From Nonomuraea muscovyensis (lineage in GTDB: Bacteria; Actinomycetota; Actinomycetes; Streptosporangiales; Streptosporangiaceae): 64,000 nucleotides of DNA. Position numbers and translations under genes: made by a program. This document shows positions 24,273-32,085 of this stretch, one piece after another (position 1 is the stretch's first letter; each line of letters opens with the position of its first letter). The stretch lies in NCBI RefSeq assembly GCF_014207745.1, contig NZ_JACHJB010000002.1, positions 620,001 through 684,000 of the forward strand, written 5' to 3'. Under the pieces are notes generated by a model. The model did no database searches, was not told the origin of the DNA, and saw only the letters and a program-made list of their open reading frames with translations.

Positions 24273-25916
24273 GTGAGTACTGCCAGCGAACAACACGCAC
24301 AAGCCCAGCTGGGCAGCGGGAGCTCCGGCGGCGCGCCCGGCCACGCTGCCGGGCGTGCCCTGGCCATGAGCCGGTACGAGATGCTCGCGCCGCACCTGCA
24401 CGAGGGAGCACCGCTGGCGCAGCTGGCCGCCGCCCAGGACGAGGGCGGCGTCTCCTACCGGACGTTGCAGCGGTGGCTGGCCGACTACCGGCAAGGCGGT
24501 CTGGACGCCTTGACCCGGCCGCGCCGCCGCGACAAGGGGCTGCACCGGTTCCCCGACGAGCTCGTGGCGTTCATCGAGGGGCTCGCGTTGCGCAAGCCCC
24601 GCCCCAGCGCGGCCACCATCCACCGGCAGGCCGAAAGCATCGCCAAGGCGCGCGGCTGGCCGTCACCCGCCTACCGGACCGTGGCCCGCATCGTCGCCGA
24701 CCTGGACCCCGCGCTGGTCACCCTCGGCCTTGAGGGCACCAAGAAGTACCGCGAGACCTACGACCTGGTCTACCGGCGCGAAGCCAAGGCTCCCAACGAG
24801 ATCTGGCAGGCCGACCACACCGAGCTGGACATCTGGGTGCTCGACGACAAAGGGAAACCGGCCCGGCCGTGGCTGACCGCCATCGAGGACGACCACTCCC
24901 GCGCCATCGCCGGATACGCCGTCAACCTCGAGGCCCCCTCGGCGTTGACCACCGCGCTGGCCTTCCGGCACGCGATCTGGCGCAAAGTCGAACCGGACTG
25001 GCACGTGTGCGGCATCCCGTCGGTCTTCCACCTCGACCACGGCTCCGACTTCACCTCCGCCCATCTGGAACAGGTCATGGCAGATCTGAGGGTCCAGCCC
25101 GTCTTCTCGCTCAAGGGCCAGCCGCACGGCCACGGGAAAATCGAGCGGCTGATCGAGACGATCAACCAGATGTGCCTGGCCCACCTGCCCGGCTACGCGC
25201 CCCGCGGCACCCCTGAGCGCGCCAGCCAGGCCAAGCTGACCCTGGCCGAACTCGATGCCGCGATCGGCAGGTTCATCCGCGAGGTCTACAACCTACGCAC
25301 CCACAGCGAGACCAAGACGCCCCCACAGGCCCGGTGGGAGGCCGGCGGGTTCATCCCGCGCATGCCCGACTCGCTCGAACAACTCGACCTGCTGCTGCTC
25401 ACCGTCGCCAAACCCCGCGTCATCCACACCGACGGAATCCACTTCCTGAACCTGCGCTACCTCGACCCCGTCCTGGCCTTCTACATTCGCGAGCAGGCCA
25501 CCATCCGCTACGACCCCCGCGACATCACCGAGATCCGTGTCTACCTCCGCCTCCCCGACGGCACCGAAGAATTCCTGTGCCGGGCGATCTGCCCCGAACT
25601 GTCAGGCACCACCATCAGCCTCAAAGAGATCACCACCGCCCGCAACGCCCGCCGCAAACAACTCCGCGGCCACCTGACCAGCCGCGACGCCATCGTCGAC
25701 CGGCTCCTGGCCGCCCACAGCGAACCCCTGCCCGCCTCCCTGGCCAGCCCCGATCTGGCCACCTGGGCAACCCTCACCCGACCCAACGGTGACGGCGATG
25801 GTGACGGCGCCATCACCCAGGACAGCCCCGCCCCCAACACCGAGCCGCTGACCGGCACGAGCACCGCCACTACCCACAGTGACAGTCCACCACTCAAACG
25901 CTACTGGAATGAGTGA
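24273..25916 (+). CDS. tniA: DDE transposase of the TniA/TnsB/Mu family
   Basis: The 547-aa transposase has an N-terminal helix-turn-helix region (YRTLQRWLADYRQGGLDALT), an integrase core with catalytic Asp in WQADHTELDI, the second Asp in FHLDHGSDFTS and Glu in HGHGKIERLIETI, and a Mu-type C-terminal beta-barrel (FLNLRYLDPVLAFYIREQA, then YDPRDITEIRVYL). This order is typical of TniA of Tn5053, p480 of Tn552 and TnsB. The GTG at 24273 is preferred to one at 24234. The ATPase gene follows after 29 bp. No catalytic residue is missing. Confidence 0.92.
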   Translation: MSTASEQHAQAQLGSGSSGGAPGHAAGRALAMSRYEMLAPHLHEGAPLAQLAAAQDEGGVSYRTLQRWLADYRQGGLDALTRPRRRDKGLHRFPDELVAFIEGLALRKPRPSAATIHRQAESIAKARGWPSPAYRTVARIVADLDPALVTLGLEGTKKYRETYDLVYRREAKAPNEIWQADHTELDIWVLDDKGKPARPWLTAIEDDHSRAIAGYAVNLEAPSALTTALAFRHAIWRKVEPDWHVCGIPSVFHLDHGSDFTSAHLEQVMADLRVQPVFSLKGQPHGHGKIERLIETINQMCLAHLPGYAPRGTPERASQAKLTLAELDAAIGRFIREVYNLRTHSETKTPPQARWEAGGFIPRMPDSLEQLDLLLLTVAKPRVIHTDGIHFLNLRYLDPVLAFYIREQATIRYDPRDITEIRVYLRLPDGTEEFLCRAICPELSGTTISLKEITTARNARRKQLRGHLTSRDAIVDRLLAAHSEPLPASLASPDLATWATLTRPNGDGDGDGAITQDSPAPNTEPLTGTSTATTHSDSPPLKRYWNE

Positions 25917-25945
25917 GCCGCCCGAGCCCCGGATAGACACCCGGC

Positions 25946-26989
25946 GTGGCGAAAGCAGACGACACCCCCGAGCCAGCCCTCGAGCCAGCAACGCCCTCCG
26001 ACGCCCCGAGCGACGACACCCCCGATCCCGCGGGTGGCCCGATCGCCGAGGCCCGCCCTGACGATCACGGCAGCCAAGGCCGCCTCCACGATCGCCCCGA
26101 CGTTACCGACCGGCCCGCACCCACTCCCGGACCTGGCTCTCCGCCCGGCCAGCCGGCGGGCGGCAACGGGCACAGGCCCGTCGCCACCCCCATCGTGATC
26201 ACCAAAGAGCACCGGCTCTTCATCGAATTCGCCGACGCCGTACGGCGCGAACGCTACGTCGGCCTCTGCTTCGGCGCCCCGGGCGTGGGCAAGACCCAGT
26301 CAGCCCGCTACTACTCCCAATGGGACCAGCTCGCCGGCCACCTCGACGGCACCCGCCCCGTCGGCACAAACGGCGAGGCATCGGCCGGGCAGATCCTGGC
26401 CGCCCGCGCCGTCATGTACACCCCCAAAGTCCACAACACCCCGCACAACCTCGACAAAGAGATCTCCTTCCTGTGCGATCGGCTCGGCTGGAACGTCGAA
26501 CTCATGCTCAACCCCGGCCGCGGCATCGACGAACACGGCAGGCTCAACACCAGCACCCACGCCGAACTTCTCATCGTGGACGAAGCCGACAGACTGAAAG
26601 TCGGGGCACTGGAACAACTGCGCGACCACCACGACCGCACCGGCATCGGACTCATCCTGATCGGCATGCCCGGCATCGAAAAGCGCCTCGCCCGCTACCC
26701 CCAGCTCTACTCCCGCGTCGGGTTCGTCCACCACTACAAGCCCATGTCCGCCGACGAACAAGCCTTCGTCCTGGCCAGATCCTGGCCCCATCTCAGCCTC
26801 GGCGACAACGACGACTACGCCACCACCGAAGCCCTCGCCGCCATCACCCGCATCACCAGCGGCAACTTCCGCCTCACCGTCCGCCTCGTCGGCCAGATCG
26901 AACGCGTCCTGAAAATCAATAACATGTCCACCGTCACCAAAGAAGTCGTCGAAACCGCCCGCAAGAACCTCGTCATCGGCTCGATGTGA
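25946..26989 (+). CDS. tniB: AAA ATPase, transposition protein TniB/TnsC-like
   Basis: The 347-aa protein is a AAA ATPase with Walker A GAPGVGKTQSA and Walker B LLIVDEADRL, sensor-type residues in LILIGMPGIEKRL, and an arginine-finger region near the C-terminus. TniB/TnsC/MuB proteins coat target DNA, choose the target site and activate the transposase. The N-terminal 85 residues are Pro/Asp-rich and probably disordered. It follows tniA and ends 57 bp before a strong hairpin. A tniQ gene, which in Tn5053 helps target choice, is not present. Confidence 0.92.
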   Translation: MAKADDTPEPALEPATPSDAPSDDTPDPAGGPIAEARPDDHGSQGRLHDRPDVTDRPAPTPGPGSPPGQPAGGNGHRPVATPIVITKEHRLFIEFADAVRRERYVGLCFGAPGVGKTQSARYYSQWDQLAGHLDGTRPVGTNGEASAGQILAARAVMYTPKVHNTPHNLDKEISFLCDRLGWNVELMLNPGRGIDEHGRLNTSTHAELLIVDEADRLKVGALEQLRDHHDRTGIGLILIGMPGIEKRLARYPQLYSRVGFVHHYKPMSADEQAFVLARSWPHLSLGDNDDYATTEALAAITRITSGNFRLTVRLVGQIERVLKINNMSTVTKEVVETARKNLVIGSM

Positions 26990-27046
26990 CCACCCCACGC
27001 CAAGCACAGCCACCCAGAAATCGCGGGCCACCACACGACATCACGC

Positions 27047-27095
27047 GAAGGCCGTTGCCCGGCCCCGAGAACTCGGGGGCCGGGCAACGGCCTTC
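27047..27095 (+). terminator. Strong hairpin after tniB, built from terminal-repeat sequence
   Basis: GAAGGCCGTTGCCCGG... (27047-27069) and its complement ending in CCGGGCAACGGCCTTC (27072-27095) form a nearly perfect 23-24-bp stem with a two-base loop. The right arm is the inner part of the right terminal repeat; the left arm is an extra inverted copy. It should act as the transcription terminator of tniAB and insulate the element from the host gene. Confidence 0.7.
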
Positions 27096-27182
27096 ATAAC
27101 GCCCACCAGTCCATCAACCAGCTGCCGAGCCAGCACGACAAGAGCGCGGCAGAAACAGCGACAGCGACCGCGGCACGTCACA
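27073..27182 (-). repeat. Right terminal inverted repeat of the 17-kb transposon
   Basis: The reverse complement of this segment begins TGTGACGTGCC and matches the left repeat (10057-10166) with about six differences in the first 103 positions. It ends directly at the 8-bp duplication at 27183. Confidence 0.85.
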
Positions 27183-27190
27183 GCGACGTC
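27183..27190 (+). repeat. Target-site duplication, right copy (GCGACGTC)
   Basis: The eight bases after the right terminal repeat repeat those at 10049-10056. The last six (GACGTC) are themselves palindromic. Confidence 0.8.
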
Positions 27191-27436
27191 AACGCCCGCC
27201 TGGCGGAGCTCAAGCAGCAGCCGGGCAAGAACATCTCCATCACCGGCAGCCCCACCCTGGTGCGCTCCCTGCTGCGCGACGGGCTGCTGGACGAGCTGCA
27301 CCTGACCATCCACCCCGTCGTCGTGGGCGGCGGCAAGCGGCTGTTCGAGGACGGCACCGGGCACATCCCGCTGACCCTGCTCGCCGGCCGCACCCTCACG
27401 ACCGGAATCGTCTACGCCACCTACGGGAGGGCCTGA
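27191..27436 (+). pseudogene. Dihydrofolate-reductase-like gene, 3 prime part
   Basis: The segment continues the gene cut at 10056: NARLAELKQQPGKNISITGS, TLVRSLLRDGLLDELHLTIHP, VVVGGGKRLFEDG and LTLLAGRTLTTGIVYATY, then a stop at 27434-27436. These are the C-terminal NADPH-binding and dimer parts of the RibD-C fold (GS-T-V, GGGKRLFE). It is in the same frame as the 5 prime part, with no other damage, so the insertion is likely recent. It has no start of its own. Confidence 0.9.
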
Positions 27437-27509
27437 CATCGCCACCACGACCACCGCCGGCAAGACCACCGCCGCCAAGCTCCTCGTCAAGCCCGGCGGC
27501 ACACTGTGG

Positions 27510-27857
27510 GTGTCCGGCCCCGACCACCGCGACCGCGTCGGCCCGCTGCCCGAAGGCGCCCGGCACACCGACGACCTCGACCAGGCGACCGTCGCCGTGC
27601 TGTTCGCCGCCGACGCCGCCTCCGCCCGCAGCCTCCTCGACGAGCACCGCGACGGCCTCACCCGGCCGGGCACGCTCTGGGTGGCCTATCCCAAGGGCAA
27701 CACGTCCGACATCAATCGCGACACCCTCTGGCCGATCGTCGGCGAGTACGGCCTGCGCCCCAACGGGCAGGTGGCGGTGGACGACGTCTGGTCGGCCCTG
27801 CGCTTCCGTCCCCTCAAGGAAGGCGAGCCCCCCTTCACGGGCGGCCGCTCCACCTGA
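27510..27857 (+). CDS. DUF3052-like small protein
   Basis: The frame from the GTG at 27510 encodes 115 aa with GPLPEGARHTDDLDQ, AYPKGNTSDINRDTLWPI and DDVWSALRFRP, a pattern of actinobacterial small proteins of the DUF3052 kind with no known function. Protein-like sequence in the same frame continues upstream to 27438 (TAAKLLVKPGGTLWVSGPDH), where the family normally begins, but there is no ATG, GTG or TTG in that stretch. A GGGAGG sequence lies seven bases before an ATC codon at 27438, so the true start may be non-canonical or damaged. It forms an operon with the split reductase gene. Confidence 0.65.
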   Translation: MSGPDHRDRVGPLPEGARHTDDLDQATVAVLFAADAASARSLLDEHRDGLTRPGTLWVAYPKGNTSDINRDTLWPIVGEYGLRPNGQVAVDDVWSALRFRPLKEGEPPFTGGRST

Positions 27858-27887
27858 CCCGGATGACGTTCGACGGCCCGGCCGTGC

Positions 27888-28529
27888 TCAGCGGCTCTCG
27901 GCGGCCACCCGCAGGCCGAGGGCGACCAGGACGGTGCCACTGACCGCGTCGAGCCTGCGCCTGATCACCGGCCGGCGGAACCACGCGCCCGCACGGCCCA
28001 CCGCCGCCGCGAGTGCCAGGTACAGGACGATCTCGATGGCCACCTGCAGCAGGGCCAGCACCGCCGTCGTGGCGAACAACGGCCGGTCGGCCGGCACGAA
28101 CTGCGGATAGAACGCGATCATGAAAGCGGCGGCCTTCGGGTTGGCCAGCATCACCACGGCCCCCTCACCGAACGCCTTCCACCAGCCCCGCGCCGACACC
28201 GGCTCCTCGACGACCGGCACCGCCTCCACGCCGTGGCCGCGCCACGCCGAGCGCCAGGCCCGCACCCCCAGGTAGAGCAGGAAGCCCGCACCCACGACGC
28301 GCAGCACCAGGAAGGCGACCTCGGAGGCGGCCACCAGCGCTGCCAGCCCGGCCGCCGCGAACAGCGCCCACACATACAGGCCCGCCTCCAGCCCCAGCAC
28401 CGTGGGCACCGCACCGGAGAACCCGCGCAACGCGGCCCTGCGCAGGATCAACGCCATCGCCGGCCCCGGGGAAGCGGAGATCAGCACGACGGCCACCACG
28501 AACGCGGGCAACGAGGAGATGATGTCCAT
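27888..28529 (-). CDS. LysE family translocator
   Basis: The 213-aa membrane protein has about six hydrophobic helices and the LysE/RhtB exporter pattern: the N-terminal SASPGPAMALILRRA motif, a long hydrophilic loop after helix three, and FGEGAVVMLANPKAAAFMIAFYPQF with the conserved NPK. Members export amino acids and related metabolites. It has an ATG start and faces the DUF3052-like gene convergently. Confidence 0.88.
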   Translation of the reverse strand: MDIISSLPAFVVAVVLISASPGPAMALILRRAALRGFSGAVPTVLGLEAGLYVWALFAAAGLAALVAASEVAFLVLRVVGAGFLLYLGVRAWRSAWRGHGVEAVPVVEEPVSARGWWKAFGEGAVVMLANPKAAAFMIAFYPQFVPADRPLFATTAVLALLQVAIEIVLYLALAAAVGRAGAWFRRPVIRRRLDAVSGTVLVALGLRVAAESR

Positions 28530-28704
28530 GGCCCATCATGGACCGCCGCTCTCCGGCGCGGCAAAGCGATTTCGAGGACACGACCCGGGGCCGCGACCCC
28601 GAGCCGCGGGCCCGGTCACCCCGGCGCCCTCGGGCCTCCCCGAGCCCGCCGAGCGCCACACGCGGGCGCGGGGCGGCGGCACCGCCGTCCACTAGGGTGA
28701 GGGC

Positions 28705-29790
28705 GTGATCAGCCGCCGGGCACTCAACCGTGCCACGCTCGCCCGCCAGCTCCTCCTGCGCCGCCACGCCATGCCGGCCCTGCAGGCGGTCGAGCATCTC
28801 GTGGGCCTGCAGGCGCAGGCGCCCTTCCCCCCGTACTTCGGGCTGTGGTCACGCCTGGACGGCTTCCAGCCGCAGGAGCTCGCCCGCCTGCTCATGGAAC
28901 GCGACGTGGTCAGGCTCGTGCTCATGCGCGGCACCGTCCACCTGGTCAGCGCCGCCGACGGCCTGGCGCTGCGACCCCTCGCGCAGCCGATGCTCACCAA
29001 GTTCCTCACCGCCGCGCACGGGCCGCGCCTTCGCGAGGTCGACGTCGACGAGATCGTCAAGGTGGGCCGCGAGACGCTGGAGCAGGCCGGGCCGCTGACC
29101 GCGGCGAAGCTGGGCGCCGCGCTGGCCGAGCGCTACCCCACGGTCGGCGCCGACACCCTGGCGCAGGTGATGCGCTGCCTGGTGCCGCTGGTGCAGGTGA
29201 CGCCACGGGCCGTGTGGGGCAGGGCCGGGCAGACCGCGTACGCCACCATCGAGACGTGGCTGGGCCGCGAGCCGCACCCGGAGCCGTCGCTCGAACGGAT
29301 GGTGCTGCGCTACCTGGCCGCGTTCGGGCCGGCCACGGTGGCCGACGTGCAGGCGTGGTCGGGCCTGACCGGGCTGCGCGAGATCGTCGAACGGCTCCGC
29401 CCCGAGCTGGTCCGCCTGGAGGGCGACAACGGCAAGGAGCTGTTCGACCTGCCGGACGCGCCCCGGCCCGGAGCAGACGTGCCGGCGCCGGTGCGGCTGG
29501 TGGCGCCGTTCGACAACCTGCTGCTGAGCCACGCCGACCGCACCCGCGTCATCTCCGACGAGCACCGCGCGCGCGTCATCACCGTCAACGGGCAGGTGCT
29601 CGGCACCGTGCTGGTCGACGGCTTCGTGCGCGGCGTGTGGCGGCGCGACAAGCACGTGGTGAGCGTGGAGCCGTTCGCACCGCTCACTCCGGGGCAGGTG
29701 GAGGAGGTCCGCGCGGAGGCTCTCGCCCTGCTGGCGTTCGCCGAGCCGGGCAAGTCCGCCGTCCACGAGGTCAGGGGGATCGACGGGTGA
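28705..29790 (+). CDS. Winged-helix DNA-binding protein (AlkZ/YcaQ-like)
   Basis: The 361-aa protein belongs to the winged-helix family that includes the DNA glycosylases AlkZ and AlkX/YcaQ, which unhook or excise alkylated bases. It begins ISRRALNRATLARQLLLRR with the conserved HLVGLQAQAPFPPYFGLWSRL motif and LMRGTVHLVSAADGL, and contains a second winged-helix region around ERMVLRYLAAFGPATVADV and a C-terminal DNLLLSHADRTRVI block. Whether this member has glycosylase activity is unknown. Its stop overlaps the GTG of the SRPBCC gene by three bases, so they are coupled. Confidence 0.85.
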   Translation: MISRRALNRATLARQLLLRRHAMPALQAVEHLVGLQAQAPFPPYFGLWSRLDGFQPQELARLLMERDVVRLVLMRGTVHLVSAADGLALRPLAQPMLTKFLTAAHGPRLREVDVDEIVKVGRETLEQAGPLTAAKLGAALAERYPTVGADTLAQVMRCLVPLVQVTPRAVWGRAGQTAYATIETWLGREPHPEPSLERMVLRYLAAFGPATVADVQAWSGLTGLREIVERLRPELVRLEGDNGKELFDLPDAPRPGADVPAPVRLVAPFDNLLLSHADRTRVISDEHRARVITVNGQVLGTVLVDGFVRGVWRRDKHVVSVEPFAPLTPGQVEEVRAEALALLAFAEPGKSAVHEVRGIDG

Positions 29791-30205
29791 GCCGCGCCTA
29801 CATGGGAGCCGCCGTGCGGGTGGCCGCGCCGCCGGAGCGGGTGTTCGCCCTGCTCACCGACTGGCCGCGGCACCGGGAGTGGATGGTGCTGACCAGCGCC
29901 TGGAACGCCGGCGAGGGCCGGGTGGAGGCCTTCACCGGGATCGGGCCGTTCGGGTTCCTCGACACGATGACGATCACCCGGTGGGAGCCGCCCCGGCTGG
30001 TGCGCGTCCGGCACACGGGCCGGCTGGTGCGGGGCGAGGGCGCCTTCCGCGTCAAGCGTGCGACGGGGGCAGCCGCGTCGTCTGGGCCGAGGCACTGGAG
30101 CTGCCCTTCGGGCCGCTCGGGCGGGCGCTGTGGCCCCTGGCCCGCCCGCTCGCGGGCGCGCTGGCCCGCCTGTCACTGCGCCGCCTGGCCCGGCTCGCCG
30201 CGTAG
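29787..30205 (+). pseudogene. SRPBCC-domain protein gene with a frameshift
   Basis: From the GTG at 29787, SRAYMGAAVRVAAPPERVFALL, WPRHREWMVLTSAW and GPFGFLDTMTITRWEPP give a START/Bet v1-like SRPBCC protein. After FRVKR near 30060 the coding potential moves to another frame, where DGGSRVVWAEALELPFGPLG and a short Arg/Ala-rich tail continue to a TAG at 30203-30205. One base appears to be missing in the CGTGCGACGGGGG region. It may be a real mutation or a sequencing error. The joined product would be about 140 aa, the normal length for the family. Confidence 0.7.
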
Positions 30206-30286
30206 CGACGGCGCCCGGGGCGCTCGGACCGGAGCGCCGGGCGCGAGCGTCCGATCTCCCGCGGGACACGGAAGGCAAACTATTGA

Positions 30287-30925
30287 TCATTCCTGGCGCC
30301 CGGTCGCCGTGGTGGTCGAGGAGGCCGGTTCCTGCCGGGCGCGGGGCTTGGTCCGCACGTGCATGCGTTCGCCCTGGCGGCCGAACAGGTTGAGGACCTC
30401 CACGGGAGTGTCGCCCGCGGGCCCGAACCAGTGCGGCAGGCGGGTGTCGAACTCGGCGGCCTCGCCCGGTCCCATGATCAGGTCGTGGTCGGCCACGATG
30501 AGTCGCACGCGTCCGGACAGGACGTACATCCACTCGTAGCCTTCGTGCGTGATCGGCTGCGGCCGGTTCTGCTCGGCAGGGATGATCGACTTCCACGCCT
30601 GCAGGGGGCCCGGCTGGGTGGTCAGGGGGAGTACGGTCCGCCCGTTGCGGACGAGGGGCTTGCAACGGATGCGCGGGTCGCCGACCTCCGGCGCGCCGAC
30701 CAGCTCGTCCAGCGGCACCTGGTGCGCCTGCGCGATCGGCAACAGGAGTTCCAGGCTGGGGCGGCGCTGGCCTGACTCCAGCCGCGAGAGCGTGCTCTTG
30801 GAAATGCCGGTGGCCTCGGCCAGGGCCGCCAGGGTCACGCCGCGCTGGGTGCGTACGCGCCGCAGGCGGGCGCCGACCTGAGCCAGCGTGGCGCTTATCG
30901 AGGATCGCTGTTCCATGGGTCCCAT
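30287..30925 (-). CDS. XRE family regulator with C-terminal cupin domain
   Basis: The 212-aa protein has an N-terminal helix-turn-helix of the XRE/Cro type (RRVRTQRGVTLAALAEATGI then SKSTLSRLESGQRRPSLELL) and a C-terminal cupin (EQNRPQPITHEGYEWMYVLSG, then GPGEAAEFDTRLPHWFGP). Such regulators bind a small ligand in the cupin barrel. It is divergent from the thioredoxin-reductase-like gene at 31010, which is its likely target. The ATG at 30925 has GGAGG four to five bases upstream; an ATG at 30916 is the alternative. Confidence 0.9.
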   Translation of the reverse strand: MGPMEQRSSISATLAQVGARLRRVRTQRGVTLAALAEATGISKSTLSRLESGQRRPSLELLLPIAQAHQVPLDELVGAPEVGDPRIRCKPLVRNGRTVLPLTTQPGPLQAWKSIIPAEQNRPQPITHEGYEWMYVLSGRVRLIVADHDLIMGPGEAAEFDTRLPHWFGPAGDTPVEVLNLFGRQGERMHVRTKPRARQEPASSTTTATGRQE

Positions 30926-30947
30926 TCCACCTCCGCTGTTCCAGAAA

Positions 30948-30965
30948 TGGCAACATAAGTTGTCA
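30948..30965. promoter_or_regulatory. Candidate operator between XRE regulator and flavoprotein
   Basis: TGGCAAC-ATAA-GTTGTCA is an imperfect inverted repeat (6 of 7 bases in the arms) with a four-base centre in the 84-bp divergent space. Position and form fit an XRE-type autoregulatory operator. Confidence 0.4.
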
Positions 30966-31009
30966 CCGGCTCCCGGCAGGACGCACCATCGGGGCCGGAG
31001 GTGATCGTC

Positions 31010-31987
31010 ATGATCAAGGCGATGAACAGCCATGACGCCGACGCGCGGCCCGCGGTCGACGGGAGATACGACGTGGTGGTGGTCGGCGCCGGAGCGGCCG
31101 GACTGAACGCCGCCCTGCTCCTGGGGCGCGCGCGGCGCGAGGTGGCCGTGATCGACGCGGGGGAGCCGCGCAACGCCCCGGCCGCGCACATGCACGGATT
31201 CCTGTCCCGCGACGGCCTGCCACCGGCCACCCTGCTGGAGCTCGGCCGGGCCGAGATCGCCCGGTACGGCGTGCGCCTCGTCCGGGGCCGCGTGGAGGAG
31301 ATCGAGCACGGCTTCTCCGTCCGGCTGGAGGGCGGCCCGGTGCTCGCCGCCCGCCGTGTCCTGGTCGCCACCGGCCTGCGCGACGAGCTGCCCGACATCC
31401 CCGGGGTGCGCGAGCGGTGGGGCAGGGACGTGCTGCACTGCCCCTACTGCCACGGCTACGAGGTCGGCGACCAGCCGCTCGCCGTGCTCGGCACGCATAC
31501 AGGGGCGGTGCACCAGGCCCTGCTCCTGCGCCAGTGGAGCGACGACGTGGTCTTCCTCACGCACACCCTCGACCTCAGCGCGCACGACTGCGAGCGCCTG
31601 GAGGCGCGCGGCCTGCGCATCGTCGAAGGAGAGATCGACCACCTCGTCGTCGAGAGCGGCCGGCTGCGCGGCATCGAGCTCGTCGACGGTCGCGTGCTCC
31701 CGCGCGCCGCCGCCTTCCTCTTCCCGCGCATGGTGCCGCACGACGAGCTGCTGACCCGCCTCGGTTGCGCCAGGGACGACACCGGCTGGATCGCCACCGA
31801 CCGCACGGGCCGTACCGGCGTTTCGGGGGTCTGGGCGGCCGGGAACGTCATCGACCCGCGCGCCCAGGTCGTCACCGCCGCCGGGATGGGTGCGGCGGCC
31901 GCTTTCGCCATCAACGCCGACCTGGTGGACGAGGACGTCCGCCACGCCGTCGAGCAGCACCGCGCCCCGGCCGCCGCGAGCGGGTAG
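31010..31987 (+). CDS. FAD-dependent oxidoreductase, thioredoxin-reductase-like
   Basis: The 325-aa flavoprotein begins with an FAD-binding Rossmann motif DVVVVGAGAAGLNAALLLGRA and has the redox-active CxxC as CPYCHGYE (thioredoxin reductase has CATC), an ATGLRDELPDIPG motif, and a terminal GVWAAGNVIDPRAQVVTAAGMG segment that binds FAD. It differs from classical TrxB in the NADPH domain, which lacks a clear GxGxxA motif, as in many actinobacterial stand-alone relatives of the HcgE/FAD type. The ATG at 31010 is preferred (GGAG spacing nine). A damaged thioredoxin gene lies downstream, suggesting a former electron-transfer pair. Confidence 0.88.
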   Translation: MIKAMNSHDADARPAVDGRYDVVVVGAGAAGLNAALLLGRARREVAVIDAGEPRNAPAAHMHGFLSRDGLPPATLLELGRAEIARYGVRLVRGRVEEIEHGFSVRLEGGPVLAARRVLVATGLRDELPDIPGVRERWGRDVLHCPYCHGYEVGDQPLAVLGTHTGAVHQALLLRQWSDDVVFLTHTLDLSAHDCERLEARGLRIVEGEIDHLVVESGRLRGIELVDGRVLPRAAAFLFPRMVPHDELLTRLGCARDDTGWIATDRTGRTGVSGVWAAGNVIDPRAQVVTAAGMGAAAAFAINADLVDEDVRHAVEQHRAPAAASG

Positions 31988-32085
31988 CCGGCCGGCACCG
32001 GGCGGCGGGCGATCCCCCGCCGCCGGATTCCGCGCGGGCACCGGCCCGCCACCACACCCTCTCACCCCGCAAAGGAGACTCACCC

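Larger units (their letters stand above)
10057..27182. mobile_element. 17.1-kb TniA/TniB-type transposon carrying cation/proton antiporter cargo
   Basis: The element has imperfect terminal inverted repeats of about 110 bp starting TGTGACGTGCC at both ends, flanking 8-bp direct repeats, and interrupts a reductase-like gene in a way that can be reversed exactly. At the right end lie a DDE transposase of the TniA/TnsB/Mu-C family (24273-25916) and an AAA ATPase of the TniB/TnsC type (25946-26989). At the left end is a tyrosine recombinase (10363-11385) that could resolve cointegrates. No TniQ/TnsD, TnsA or serine resolvase gene is visible. The cargo between 11554 and 24149 is mainly monovalent and divalent cation/H+ antiporters and their RCK-type regulatory subunits, with a two-component system. 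Tn5053, Tn552 and Tn7 relatives usually duplicate 5 bp, so the 8-bp repeat is a difference worth noting. Confidence 0.88.
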
